Shown here: piece by piece, positions 1 to 8,544 of the stretch
Layout of the letters: each line of letters begins with the position of its first letter
Position numbering within the stretch: position 1 is the stretch's first letter
Assembly: GCA_938045585.1 (NCBI GenBank)
Contig: CALIAU010000007.1
Coordinates: 1 to 64,000, forward strand
DNA length: 64,000 nucleotides
From: an uncultured Saprospiraceae bacterium
Lineage (GTDB): Bacteria > Bacteroidota > Bacteroidia > Chitinophagales > Saprospiraceae
Direction: 5' to 3'
The notes under the pieces: model-generated
The model's input: the letters and a program-made list of their open reading frames with translations, nothing else
Databases searched by the model: none
Told to the model about the DNA's origin: nothing
Program-made: the position numbers and the translations under genes

Positions 1-179
1 TGAAAGCGACCTTTTACGCTAGTGTTGTGGGACGAATATTTGCCGTGGCTTTCGTCGTATTGGCAGTATATAATAATGCCTTGAGTCTAGGCTTCATTGG
101 GGTGTTTATCTTCATTTCGGCAGGTAGGGAATATAAAATGATGAAAAACGCCTATAATGCCAAGGAAATGCTTGAATAG
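1..179 (+). CDS. C-terminal tail of a membrane protein, possibly a site-2 (M50-like) protease; partial
   Basis: The frame is open from the window edge to a TAG at 177-179 and encodes about 58 residues. It contains two hydrophobic stretches (around VVGRIFAVAFVVLAVYNN and SLGFIGVFIFISAG) followed by a short charged tail (GREYKMMKN). The arrangement of an RIFAV...GVFIFISA helix pair before a charged end resembles the last transmembrane part of M50 site-2 proteases of the SpoIVFB/Rip3 type. This is a resemblance only: the catalytic HExxH lies outside the window, so any multi-pass membrane protein remains possible. Confidence 0.45.
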   Translation, partial: KATFYASVVGRIFAVAFVVLAVYNNALSLGFIGVFIFISAGREYKMMKNAYNAKEMLE

Positions 180-352
180 GGTATAAAAAACAAGCTGGAA
201 TATTGCCTAAACAGTATCCCAGCTCCCTTTTAAGGGTGTTAAAGTCATCGTTAAGACGCATCCATGACCCGTTAGTCACTTTTTTCAGTTAAAAGTTTAC
301 TGTTTGGAACTTATTCTCGTTAAAAGTCATTTAACTCGGCTTCAATTTTAAT

Positions 353-382
353 TTGATTTTGCAAAGGATAATGCCATATTTG
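353..382 (+). promoter_or_regulatory. Promoter of tRNA-Leu
   Basis: TTG at 353-355 is followed after 19 bases by CATATTTG at 375-382, one mismatch from the Bacteroidota -7 box TAnnTTTG. A start about 7 bases further on would lie just before the first base of the tRNA at 395. Spacing and position fit well; no other tRNA shares the transcript. Confidence 0.5.
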
Positions 383-394
383 AGTTAGGAAGTC

Positions 395-478
395 GCCCCA
401 GTGCTGGAACTGGTAGACAGGCATGGTTGAGGGCCATGTGTCCGTATGGGCGTGAAGGTTCGATTCCTTTCTTGGGCA
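395..478 (+). tRNA. tRNA-Leu (GAG anticodon)
   Basis: A full cloverleaf can be drawn. The acceptor stem is GCCCCAG / CTTGGGC with one C-U mismatch at the fifth pair. The D-arm contains TGGTAGACAGGC, the anticodon stem CATGG/CCATG encloses loop TTGAGGG (anticodon GAG), a long variable arm marks it as class II, and the T-loop reads TTCGATT. The discriminator base is A478. The CCA end is not encoded (CTA follows), so it must be added after transcription. A terminator hairpin follows immediately. Confidence 0.93.
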
Positions 479-482
479 CTAT

Positions 483-512
483 AAGCTTCTGTTTTTGCAG
501 AGGCTTTTTTTT
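483..512 (+). terminator. Intrinsic terminator after tRNA-Leu
   Basis: AAGCTTCTG, loop TTTTTG, CAGAGGCTT, then a run of eight T. The arms pair over 9 bp with one G-T pair, and the hairpin lies directly behind the tRNA. Confidence 0.8.
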
Positions 513-529
513 ATGGAACCTCGATAAGG

Positions 530-557
530 ACCTGCCTGCGTGCGCAAGCAGGCAGGT
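530..557. repeat. Palindromic intergenic repeat, copy 1
   Basis: ACCTGCCTGC (530-539) and GCAGGCAGGT (548-557) are perfect 10-bp inverted arms around the spacer GTGCGCAA. The same unit recurs at 9345-9372 with the spacer reversed and at 27597-27624 as a gapless palindrome. Confidence 0.8.
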
Positions 558-600
558 GTTAAGGACCCGTAGGGGTCATGGCCTTGTTGCACAAGGCTAT

Positions 601-685
601 GACCTGCCTGCGTTCCTTGGAAGGCAGGCGGAACTCCTGGATAGCCTGACCGCACTGAGGGCACCGAAGAGCGGGATCGCCCAAA
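601..685 (+). repeat. Composite intergenic repeat, copy A
   Basis: This stretch of about 85 bp matches the reverse complement of 12530-12608. Shared blocks in the same order are GACCTGCCTGCGTTCCT, GGAAGGCAGGCGGAAC, ATAGCCTGACC and GGGATCGCCCAA; only the part between the last two blocks differs. Its first third is itself an imperfect palindrome of the GCCTGC...GGCAGGC type. No reading frame through it looks coding. From here to dnaE at 801 I see only AT-rich sequence without an exact promoter box. Confidence 0.75.
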
Positions 686-800
686 AATAGAATATCTCCT
701 TTGTGGAAAACTTCTCTTCGATTATCCTCATATAATCATTTATTCTAATCCCTTATTTTTAACTTTATCCTCCCCGAAATCATAAATCAACCTAGATAAT

Positions 801-3800
801 ATGCCAGATTTTTGCCACCTCCATAACCATACGCAGTTTTCTCTGCTAGATGGTGCCTCGGATATAAATAAAATGATGCTGAAGGCAAAGGCGGATGGGC
901 AACAGGCTGTCGCAATGACAGATCATGGAAACATGTTTGGTGCATTTAAGTTTGTCGCTGCTGCAAAACGAAACGGGGTAAAACCTATCGTTGGTTGTGA
1001 GTTTTATCTAGTGGATGATAGACATATAAAATCCTTTTCGCGTACACGTGGTGAAAAAGATAAGCGTTATCACCAGCTTCTACTCGCAAAAAATGCAGAG
1101 GGCTATCAGAATCTTTCTAAGTTATGTTCGCTTGGCTATACAGAGGGCTTGTATGGTAAGTTTCCTCGTATCGATAAGGAGTTGCTTTTACAACATCATA
1201 AGGGTCTCATTGCAACCAGTTGTTGTTTAGCTGCGGAAATTCCACAAACACTATTACGCGGAAGTTTTGAAGAGGCAGAAAAGAAATTAAAATGGTGGCT
1301 TGATATTTTTGGCGAAGATTTTTATATCGAACTTATGCGTCACAAGGGTCTGGAAAATATAGATGGCTTAGGACGCAGTCAGGAGGATATTAATCAAGAT
1401 TTAATCCTGCTTGCTAAAAAACACAATATTAAAATCATTGCAACGAATGATTCGCATTATCTAGAAGAGGAGGATTCTGAACCTCATGATATACTGCTCT
1501 GTGTAAATACGGGGACCATTATTACAGACGAAAAACGCTTTAAGTTTTCTAGTTCGGATTACTACTTTAAAACCAAGGACGAAATGCGTGCCTTATTTAA
1601 AGATATTCCAGAGGCGATTGACAATACAATGGAGATTGTCAGTAAGGTGGAAGAATTGCAATTAGCACGTGATGTGGTCTTACCTGAATTTAATGTGCCC
1701 GCTCAATTTAAAGATCAGTCGAGTTATCTGCGGCACCTCAGTTATGAGGGCGCTAAACGCAAGTATGGTTCTCTGAATAAAGAAATAGAAGATAGATTAG
1801 ATTTTGAGTTAGGAGTAATCGATCAGTCTGGTTATCCTGGCTACTTTCTAATCACCCAGGATTTTACAAATATGGCTAGGGAGATGGGAGTCTCTGTAGG
1901 GCCAGGACGGGGGTCTGCTGCAGGTTCAGCTGTCGCTTATAGTTTAGGTATTACGAATGTAGATCCCATAAAGTATGATTTACTTTTTGAGCGGTTCTTA
2001 AATCCAGAGCGTATATCCATGCCCGATATTGATATTGACTTTGATGATGAAGGGAGAGGGAAGGTGATCGATTATGTTATTGATAAATATGGAAAAAATC
2101 AGGTCGCACAGATTATTACCTATGGTGCCATGAAGGCGAAGATGTCTTTACGTGACGTAGGTAGAGTAATGGATGTCCCTCTAAACGAGGTGGATAAGGT
2201 TGCCAAGTCTTTTCCTACCCACTTATCAGCTAGCCTGAATGGTGTACTCGCAGAAAAAGATATCGACGCCAAACTCAAGTCTGATATGAATTCGGATGAC
2301 GTAGCACGTGCCTATGCCTTCCGTAAGCAGTCAGAAGAAAACAACGAGATTGGGCAAATGATTCGCACAGCCAAAAAGATTGAGGGTTCTGTGCGTAATA
2401 CTGGGGTCCACGCCTGTGGTGTTATTATTACTCCGGATGATATACGTAATTATGTTCCTGTTGCATTGGCAAAGGATTCTGAATTACTTATCAGTCAGTT
2501 TGATAACAGTGTTGTAGAAGATGCAGGTTTACTGAAGATGGATTTCTTGGGATTGAAGACACTGAGTATTATTAAAGATGCGGTCAAACTTGTAAAGAAA
2601 AACTACAATGTAGATATAGACATCGATGCGATCTCCCTAGAGGACGAAAAAACCTATGCTCTCTTTCAGGAGGGTGATACGGTGGGGATATTTCAGTATG
2701 AGTCGATAGGGATGCAAAAAAACTTACGCGAGCTCAAGCCAAATAAGTTTGAAGATCTCATTGCGATGAATGCGCTCTACCGACCTGGACCTATGCAGTA
2801 TATTCCTAACTTCATTAATAGGAAACATGGCAAAGAGGAGATAGAATATGATCTCGATGTGATGGAAGAATATCTTGGAGAAACCTATGGTATTACTGTC
2901 TATCAGGAGCAGGTAATGCTTCTTTCCCAATCTTTAGCAGGCTTTAGCAAGGGGGAAGCGGATATGCTACGTAAGGGAATGGGTAAGAAAAAGAAATCCA
3001 TCATTGACAAACTCTGGCCTAAGTTTTTGGAGGGTTGTAAGGCCAATGGACACGATGAAGAAATTGTCAAAAAGATATGGAAGGATTGGGAAGCTTTTGC
3101 GTCTTATGCCTTTAATAAATCACACTCTACTTGCTATGCCCTAATAGGCTTTCAAACAGCTTATCTAAAAGCACACTACCCTGCTGAATTCATGGCTGCC
3201 GTGCTCAACAGGAATAAGAGTGATATTACAAAGATGAATTTCTTCTTACGCGAATGTAAGCGTATGCGTATACCGGTTCTAGGACCAGATGTGAATGAAA
3301 GTGATCTAAGTTTCTCTGTAAATAAAGAAGGTAAAATTCGGTTTGGGCTATCCGCATTAAAAGGCGTGGGAGAAGGTCCTGTGACAGAGATTATACGTGA
3401 GCGTGAAGAAAATGGTGACTATACAGGCATCTTTGATTTAACAAAACGTGTCAGTCTGCGCACAGTTAATAAAAAGTGTTTGGAAGGTTTGGCAAAAGGG
3501 GGTGCCTTTGATAGCTTTCCGTTTTCGCGTAAACAATACTTTAGCCCTTCCAGCAAATTCGAAACGTTACTAGAACATAGCGTAAAGTTTGGCAACAGCT
3601 ATCAGGATCAAAACAATGACATGTCCGTTTCTTTGTTTCAAAATACGAAGGATATGGAACTAGAGGATCCTAAGATTACTCTAGTAGATGAGTGGACTCC
3701 TATTGAACGCTTAGAACACGAAAAAGAAGTTACTGGAATTTATATTTCAGGACACCCGCTCGATGACTATAGAATTGAAATTGAAAATTATATCAATGCG

Positions 3801-4319
3801 CCGCTCGACAGAGTGGAAAGTATAAAAAACCAAACAGTAAAAATTGCGGGACTTATTACCAGTGCAATGCATGGTGTATCCGGAAATGGGAATGGTTATG
3901 CACGGTTTACCCTGCAAGATTATCATGGCTCTATTGATCTTGCCTTGTTTAGAGAAAACTATACAAGATGGCAGTCTCTTATAACAAAGGGAAAGGTTAT
4001 CTATCTAGAAGCTAAGAATATTCAAACCAAAACAGGAAACTACTACTTCAAAATAAGTAGACTCATGCTACTAGAAAGTGTGGGTAAAAAATTGACACGT
4101 AGCATTACCATTCGACTCGAGTTAGATTCTATTAACGATAGTATGTTGGATAATCTAGAAGCGATATGCAGAGATAATCCAGGCGAACATGATTTTAAGT
4201 TGAAGGTGGTTGATGATAAGGAAGGGATAAGTCTTAAGTCTGCTCGTTATAAGGTAAATGCAACGAGTAAGTTATTAGGTAGTCTTGTAGATATCGGGGT
4301 TAAGTACAAAATAAACTAA
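801..4319 (+). CDS. dnaE: DNA polymerase III subunit alpha
   Basis: This is the replicative polymerase, adding nucleotides at the fork as part of the Pol III holoenzyme. The 1172-residue protein has the usual DnaE1 size and order: an N-terminal PHP domain (HLHNHTQFSLLDG near residue 5, MTDHGN near 40), the palm with GPGRGSAAGS and the catalytic aspartates in PDIDIDF (residues 408-414), then fingers, a helix-hairpin-helix part (ALKGVGEGP) and a C-terminal OB fold (starting around VKIAGLITS). The ATG at 801 gives the canonical start of the PHP domain. It stands alone, with a tRNA upstream and a converging gene downstream. Confidence 0.98.
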   Translation: MPDFCHLHNHTQFSLLDGASDINKMMLKAKADGQQAVAMTDHGNMFGAFKFVAAAKRNGVKPIVGCEFYLVDDRHIKSFSRTRGEKDKRYHQLLLAKNAEGYQNLSKLCSLGYTEGLYGKFPRIDKELLLQHHKGLIATSCCLAAEIPQTLLRGSFEEAEKKLKWWLDIFGEDFYIELMRHKGLENIDGLGRSQEDINQDLILLAKKHNIKIIATNDSHYLEEEDSEPHDILLCVNTGTIITDEKRFKFSSSDYYFKTKDEMRALFKDIPEAIDNTMEIVSKVEELQLARDVVLPEFNVPAQFKDQSSYLRHLSYEGAKRKYGSLNKEIEDRLDFELGVIDQSGYPGYFLITQDFTNMAREMGVSVGPGRGSAAGSAVAYSLGITNVDPIKYDLLFERFLNPERISMPDIDIDFDDEGRGKVIDYVIDKYGKNQVAQIITYGAMKAKMSLRDVGRVMDVPLNEVDKVAKSFPTHLSASLNGVLAEKDIDAKLKSDMNSDDVARAYAFRKQSEENNEIGQMIRTAKKIEGSVRNTGVHACGVIITPDDIRNYVPVALAKDSELLISQFDNSVVEDAGLLKMDFLGLKTLSIIKDAVKLVKKNYNVDIDIDAISLEDEKTYALFQEGDTVGIFQYESIGMQKNLRELKPNKFEDLIAMNALYRPGPMQYIPNFINRKHGKEEIEYDLDVMEEYLGETYGITVYQEQVMLLSQSLAGFSKGEADMLRKGMGKKKKSIIDKLWPKFLEGCKANGHDEEIVKKIWKDWEAFASYAFNKSHSTCYALIGFQTAYLKAHYPAEFMAAVLNRNKSDITKMNFFLRECKRMRIPVLGPDVNESDLSFSVNKEGKIRFGLSALKGVGEGPVTEIIREREENGDYTGIFDLTKRVSLRTVNKKCLEGLAKGGAFDSFPFSRKQYFSPSSKFETLLEHSVKFGNSYQDQNNDMSVSLFQNTKDMELEDPKITLVDEWTPIERLEHEKEVTGIYISGHPLDDYRIEIENYINAPLDRVESIKNQTVKIAGLITSAMHGVSGNGNGYARFTLQDYHGSIDLALFRENYTRWQSLITKGKVIYLEAKNIQTKTGNYYFKISRLMLLESVGKKLTRSITIRLELDSINDSMLDNLEAICRDNPGEHDFKLKVVDDKEGISLKSARYKVNATSKLLGSLVDIGVKYKIN

Positions 4320-4718
4320 GGTTTCACCACAAAGTATCGGTACACAGATTGCACTGATACAAATATAAGCTGTCATCTTCGGCAGAGACCCAGATTATAG
4401 AAATAAAAAAACGGAAGAAATAAATTCCTTCCGCTGGTAATGTATTAAGGGTGTACGTATAAAAGGTGTATGTAATTCTTAAGAGGTTACGACATCTGTA
4501 AAGTCGCCTTTCGTTATTAATTTAAAAGCTATATGAATATTGAATTCTTACTTTCGGAACCACAATAATTTCTTTACAATTAAAAGACGCTGAATTTCTT
4601 TTTTAGACACATATTTCGATTAAAAAAATCCGAATTTTAACATTTAGAGACCAGATTTGGGGAAATTTGCACCAATAATGGAGTGCTTTGGCAGGAATAC
4701 ATGAGGGAAAATAGCTGC
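4320..4718. other. Intergenic region between convergent genes
   Basis: About 400 bases between dnaE and the convergent DUF4837 gene. It holds the minus-strand terminator at 4405-4433. The rest is AT-rich, with no ORF that looks coding and no copy of the palindromic repeat. Confidence 0.5.
4405..4433 (-). terminator. Intrinsic terminator, minus strand
   Basis: Read on the minus strand: CGGAAG, a 10-base loop, CTTCCG, then seven T. It lies about 290 bases beyond the DUF4837 stop codon and is probably the end of that transcript, implying a long 3' UTR. Confidence 0.6.
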
Positions 4719-5804
4719 TTAGCTTTTCATATTCTTGACTATGAAGTCAAGTTCTTGGATCATATTGCGTTTTGCAGCACCAGGTGCAAAGACAAACGCA
4801 TCTACGAAGAGGAGTTCTGCTTTTTCCGAATTGTGAATCATATAACTTACAAAGGGGCCTCCCATAAAATCTTCCGTCATTTCCCAGACACCTCTAAGTT
4901 CCTTCGTATACATCCCATTAATATCTTGTACATATTCGTAAATAGGTACCTGTTCTTCATGGACACGTAGATAAGATCCTTCTGTGTCTGAAGTCACATA
5001 AGATTTACCAAATTCGTTTTTTATATCCTTTATATAATCCTTATCAAATTGTTCTTTTCCAGAATAGGGTAAGCGTTTCAATACAATATTCATAACGCCC
5101 TTTTTGCCATCTTTTCGTAACCACATCATGTCTTCTGCTTCTTCCTCTTTAGCAATCTTATAGTTAATTGGAATTTGCATATCCATACCATAGGTCTGTT
5201 TTATCTTATCACTCAGACCCTTGTTTATAGGAACACCATATACCTGTGCTTCTAATTGTTTGCTATCATGGCTGTGCACCTTTTTAGCAACAGCAGGATA
5301 GCTGGTCCGTATAAGTTCTGCTAACTGATCGTGACCATTTGCATATAAATAGATAAGCATCTGACCCTGTGCCCATTTATTTTTTCCAATAGAATTTCCG
5401 GGTTTGTTTTCTTTTTTAGCGCGGGTAAACTTTTCCTCTCCCATGTCTTTGCGTGCCATCTTAGTCACTACAGACTCCATATCATTCAGATCCACTAAAA
5501 TAGTATAGGTACGTAGCTGCTTTCGTAAAGGTTCTGCCTGCATTTCTTCCCCACTATAATGTCTAAGATCAAACATCGCTTCTGGTGAGGGCATTAAAGG
5601 ATAGGGACTCTCAAAATAATATTTAAAGGTATCTCCTACCATGCTTTCCCATACCTCATCATCAGATACAACTACTATTTCATTCATCTTGCCCAAGGCA
5701 ACTGCCTTAGCCTCAAGTGTGCTAGAAACCTCACTGTTACAAGCGAGCATCGTCATAATTATGACAAAGAAACTGACTGTATAATATGTAATGGCTTTAG
5801 ACAT
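4719..5804 (-). CDS. DUF4837 family lipoprotein
   Basis: A 361-residue exported protein. The N-terminus (MSKAITYYTVSFFVIIMTMLAC) is a signal peptide ending in a lipobox-like MLAC, so it is probably lipid-anchored in the envelope. The start of the mature part (GKMNEIVVVSDDEVWE) and the length match the Bacteroidota-specific DUF4837 family, whose function is unknown. It lies 87 bases downstream of the moxR gene in the same direction and may share its transcript. I see no catalytic motif. Confidence 0.8.
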   Translation of the reverse strand: MSKAITYYTVSFFVIIMTMLACNSEVSSTLEAKAVALGKMNEIVVVSDDEVWESMVGDTFKYYFESPYPLMPSPEAMFDLRHYSGEEMQAEPLRKQLRTYTILVDLNDMESVVTKMARKDMGEEKFTRAKKENKPGNSIGKNKWAQGQMLIYLYANGHDQLAELIRTSYPAVAKKVHSHDSKQLEAQVYGVPINKGLSDKIKQTYGMDMQIPINYKIAKEEEAEDMMWLRKDGKKGVMNIVLKRLPYSGKEQFDKDYIKDIKNEFGKSYVTSDTEGSYLRVHEEQVPIYEYVQDINGMYTKELRGVWEMTEDFMGGPFVSYMIHNSEKAELLFVDAFVFAPGAAKRNMIQELDFIVKNMKS

Positions 5805-5891
5805 GGTGTAAATCTAATGTTTCCTGTACTATACTGATGTACTTTTTACAGTTTTTGGTGTATATAAAAGGAATCTAATTAGATGCACCCG

Positions 5892-6863
5892 CTAGAGTAA
5901 ACCAGAGATGATATCTTCCGTGCTAATTCCTTCTGCCTCTGCCTTATAGTTTCTCACTACTCTGTGTCTGAGTACATAGTTTGCAATTGCATGGATATCT
6001 TCAATATCTGGCGAGTACTTCCCATGTACCGCTGCATGCGCCTTTGCTCCTAAGATTAGATACTGCGATGCTCTAGGTCCCGCTCCCCAAGAAATATAAT
6101 TATTTACCGCCTCTGTAGCCAGCGGGGTATTTGGTCTTGTTTTAGAAGCAAGAGCAACTCCATATTCTAATACATTATCCGCAATAGGTATTTTACGTAC
6201 GAGATCTTGGTACTCCAAGATTTGCGCACCTGTCAAAATATTATTTAACTTTATCTTATTGCCCGCTGTCGTACTTTTTACCACCTGTAATTCTTCTTCG
6301 TAGCTTGGATAGTCTAAAAGTATATTAAACATAAATCTATCCAGCTGTGCCTCTGGCAAAGGATAGGTCCCTTCTTGTTCAATAGGATTCTGTGTCGCCA
6401 ATACAAAGAAAGGTTGATCAAGTGTATGCTTGGTTCCAGAAACCGTAACGGAACGCTCCTGCATCGCTTCTAGTAAGGCAGCCTGTGTTTTAGGAGGTGT
6501 TCTGTTAATCTCATCTGCTAAAATGATATTTGAAAAGAGCGGTCCTTTATTAAATTTAAAGCTTCTGTTTTCATCTAGAATTTCAGATCCCATAATATCA
6601 GAAGGCATAAGATCTGGCGTAAACTGAATACGTTTAAAGTCCAAATCAAGTACTTCTGAAATTGTACTTATCAAAAGTGTTTTTGCAAGACCTGGAACCC
6701 CTACTAAGAGACTATGCCCATTCGCAAAAAGAGAAATAACAACTGCCTTTACGACCTCTTCTTGTCCTATGATCACCTTGCCTATTTCCGCTCTTAAATC
6801 ATTAAAGGATTTCGCCAATGCATCTACTGCCGCTACATCTGATCTATCTTGTGTTTCATTCAT
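5892..6863 (-). CDS. MoxR-family AAA+ ATPase
   Basis: A 323-residue AAA+ ATPase of the MoxR branch, typically a chaperone that activates partner enzymes or complexes, often with VWA proteins. Visible motifs are Walker A GVPGLAKT (55-62), Walker B with ADEIN (116-120), the PPKTQAALLEAMQE segment, sensor 1 in LATQNPIEQEGTYPLPEAQ and the arginine-containing LDRF. In most Bacteroidota this gene is followed by a DUF58 and VWA genes; here DUF4837 follows instead, so its partner is not in the window. It is distinct from the MoxR protein of the cox cluster at 56751-57647. Confidence 0.92.
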   Translation of the reverse strand: MNETQDRSDVAAVDALAKSFNDLRAEIGKVIIGQEEVVKAVVISLFANGHSLLVGVPGLAKTLLISTISEVLDLDFKRIQFTPDLMPSDIMGSEILDENRSFKFNKGPLFSNIILADEINRTPPKTQAALLEAMQERSVTVSGTKHTLDQPFFVLATQNPIEQEGTYPLPEAQLDRFMFNILLDYPSYEEELQVVKSTTAGNKIKLNNILTGAQILEYQDLVRKIPIADNVLEYGVALASKTRPNTPLATEAVNNYISWGAGPRASQYLILGAKAHAAVHGKYSPDIEDIHAIANYVLRHRVVRNYKAEAEGISTEDIISGLL

Positions 6864-7048
6864 GTTTTCTGATAATTTCGTCGCAAAAATAAGAAAGTAT
6901 ATTATATGAGACGCTACTTAAACGCAAAGGCTACGCGTTTGTTTTATTTATATATAGTTGTGCTAAGATTATTACGATCATTAACTCTTGCTTTGTCCAC
7001 TTTTCTTGAAGAAAAAAACGAAATCTTAGTCATTTCAGGATACGAATA

Positions 7049-7101
7049 CCGCGAAACCAGCGCAGCGAAAGCCGTGAAACCAGCCCGAAGGGCGGAAACC
7101 G
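7049..7101. repeat. Intergenic repeat of the GAAACCAGCCCGAAGGGC type, copy 1
   Basis: GCGAAACCAGCGCAGCGAAA is followed by TGAAACCAGCCCGAAGGGC and GGAAACC. The second part recurs nearly identically at 9596-9621. AGCCCGAAGGGC suggests a short hairpin (GCCC-gaa-GGGC). It lies between two minus-strand genes and does not look coding. Confidence 0.6.
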
Positions 7102-7105
7102 TTTT

Positions 7106-7489
7106 CTAGAGTGCAGCATCTACTTCTAAGAGTATACGCTCGTCAAAATCGTGGATCCATTTTCTTAGCTGTGTTACCGCTAGTGTACGCACCTCTTCAT
7201 TGATATAACAGGCAATGGTTACCAGACCAAACAGCATAACGCCAAAGTCGTCCGTAAAGCCCAAAAATGGAGTTAAATCAGGTATTGTATCGATAGGTGC
7301 TAATAAATAGCCCAATGCCCCGATTATAATGTTTTTAGCCCATTTTGGCGTATCTGAACGTCTGTAAGCAAAAAATAAGAGTAAGGCTGCATACACAACC
7401 TTTACACCCGCTTCTTTGAGAGACTTTCGTAGATAGGCCTCTACACGATTCGGCTTAAATTTCTTTCTGTATTTCTTAAAATCGCTCAC
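7106..7489 (-). CDS. YkvA/DUF1232 family small membrane protein
   Basis: A 127-residue protein with a basic N-terminus and a central hydrophobic part. The segment LGYLLAPIDTIPDLTPFLGFTDD is the signature of DUF1232 (YkvA family), a small membrane-associated domain of unknown function. A hydrophobic stretch near residue 30 (VVYAALLLFFAY) and another after the motif suggest two membrane segments. It stands alone between repeats and gives no context for function. Confidence 0.85.
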   Translation of the reverse strand: MSDFKKYRKKFKPNRVEAYLRKSLKEAGVKVVYAALLLFFAYRRSDTPKWAKNIIIGALGYLLAPIDTIPDLTPFLGFTDDFGVMLFGLVTIACYINEEVRTLAVTQLRKWIHDFDERILLEVDAAL

Positions 7490-7586
7490 TGATATAATAA
7501 ACGGAGAATAGAGAATTAAAGTTTCTTATGAGAAAGCCCAAAGATAGGGATGGGTAGATTCTAGACCAAAGTATCTAAATTCTGGA

Positions 7587-8042
7587 TTAAGAATCCAATA
7601 CAAACTCTCTTATAAATTCCTTTGCCTCCTCAGATCCACTCAACTGAATTGCAAAACCTTGATCAAAGGGTAAAATGGAGATGTCAAATTTAAAAAATGG
7701 ACAGCAAGCTTTTTCTTTAAGTACATATTCCATTGCAATCTTTAGTAATTCCAAATCCTGCTCAAAGAAGAAAACAAAACCATTCTGTATTTCTTCTGTG
7801 CGTATTGTTTTAGAAAATATTTCTTCCTTTAATTCTTCTTTACGTTCCATTTCTTCTGCAGCTGTCAAACTGCATTGGACCAAACCAGAAAACATGTCTT
7901 TCTGGTTTTTCCAACTTACCATAGTCCAATTCCTATCGTTTGGGATATCTGAAAATCGATTATAGACATATCCAGAAATGAGGAATAGAATCAATAGAAG
8001 CCATCCCGCACCAAAGAATATTTTTATAGCTGAAAATTTCAT
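7587..8042 (-). CDS. Membrane-anchored protein with CCPF motif, probable MerR target
   Basis: The ATG at 8042-8040 gives a 151-residue protein. A longer frame up to 8093 would run through the promoter and is rejected. It has one N-terminal membrane segment (IFFGAGWLLLILFLISGYVY) and ends in a domain with KACCPFFKF and a following GSEEAKEFI. Small CCPF(F/L)xF domains of this kind occur beside or fused to MerR-type metal regulators, and the vicinal cysteines suggest metal or thiol chemistry. It is divergent from a MerR gene and has a MerR-type operator in its promoter, so I infer a metal- or thiol-responsive function; the substrate is unknown. Confidence 0.65.
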   Translation of the reverse strand: MKFSAIKIFFGAGWLLLILFLISGYVYNRFSDIPNDRNWTMVSWKNQKDMFSGLVQCSLTAAEEMERKEELKEEIFSKTIRTEEIQNGFVFFFEQDLELLKIAMEYVLKEKACCPFFKFDISILPFDQGFAIQLSGSEEAKEFIREFVLDS

Positions 8043-8059
8043 AATTTTAAAATATAACA

Positions 8060-8093
8060 CAAAGATAAACCATGGACTATAGGCCACGGTCAA
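8060..8093 (-). promoter_or_regulatory. Promoter of the CCPF gene with overlong spacer
   Basis: On the minus strand TTGAC begins at 8093 and an exact TATCTTTG (-7 box TAnnTTTG) occupies 8067-8060. The spacer between TTG and the -7 box is 23 bases, against 19 for dnaX and 17 for tetR in this window. The predicted RNA start is only about 10 bases before the ATG at 8042. Confidence 0.7.
8069..8090. promoter_or_regulatory. MerR-type operator
   Basis: A 22-bp dyad with arms ACCATGGAC / GGCCACGGT around central TATA, imperfect at two symmetric positions. It fills the promoter spacer almost exactly, as operators of the MerR family do, and lies between the divergent merR-like gene and the CCPF gene. 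Confidence 0.65.
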
Positions 8094-8120
8094 ATCATTT
8101 CACCATAAATTTTTACCGAT

Positions 8121-8531
8121 ATGTTAATTGGCCAACTCAGTAAAGAAGTAAATTTATCTAAAGACACTATTCGCTTTTACGTGAAGCAAGGATTGATTAC
8201 TCCAAAGCCTGGAAATTCTGAGTACAATAATTATAAGGAATATACGGAAAGAGAGGTCCAGCAGCTGCGATTTATAACGAAAGCAAAAAGCTTTGGTTTT
8301 ACACTTAAAGAAATTGCGGGGACCTTAGAAGAGATGGAACAAGAAAAAGCCAACTGTGTTCATCTCAAAAACAAAGCACTCAATAAAGTAATAGAAATCG
8401 ATAAAAAGATTGCAGAACTGCAAAAGTATAAATCAAATATTTTGAAAGAAATTAAACAAGATCAGTCACCCTGCGCTCCCATGCAACCGAAGTCAAACTG
8501 TCCAAGAGTTCTTAGTTTTTTCAGTATCTAG
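8121..8531 (+). CDS. MerR family transcriptional regulator with three sensor-like cysteines
   Basis: A 136-residue regulator with an N-terminal winged HTH (IGQLSKEVNLSKDTIRFYVKQGL), a second HTH part, a long dimerisation helix and a C-terminal loop. The cysteines are C79, C118 and C127: one at the start of the coiled coil and two separated by eight residues in the loop. Tn501 MerR uses Cys82, Cys117 and Cys126 with the same spacing, so a thiophilic metal ligand is plausible. It would bind the dyad at 8069-8090 and switch the divergent CCPF gene, and probably its own gene. No transporter or reductase lies next to it. Confidence 0.85.
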   Translation: MLIGQLSKEVNLSKDTIRFYVKQGLITPKPGNSEYNNYKEYTEREVQQLRFITKAKSFGFTLKEIAGTLEEMEQEKANCVHLKNKALNKVIEIDKKIAELQKYKSNILKEIKQDQSPCAPMQPKSNCPRVLSFFSI

Positions 8532-8544
8532 ATAGCAACACTTT

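Noticed and set aside
427-690. 87-codon frame through tRNA-Leu and repeats
   Set aside because: It crosses the tRNA, its terminator and two palindromic repeats, so it cannot be a gene.
8043-8093. Extended N-terminus of the CCPF protein
   Set aside because: The longer frame contains the promoter boxes and the operator. The ATG at 8042 gives a better membrane anchor and follows the predicted RNA start.
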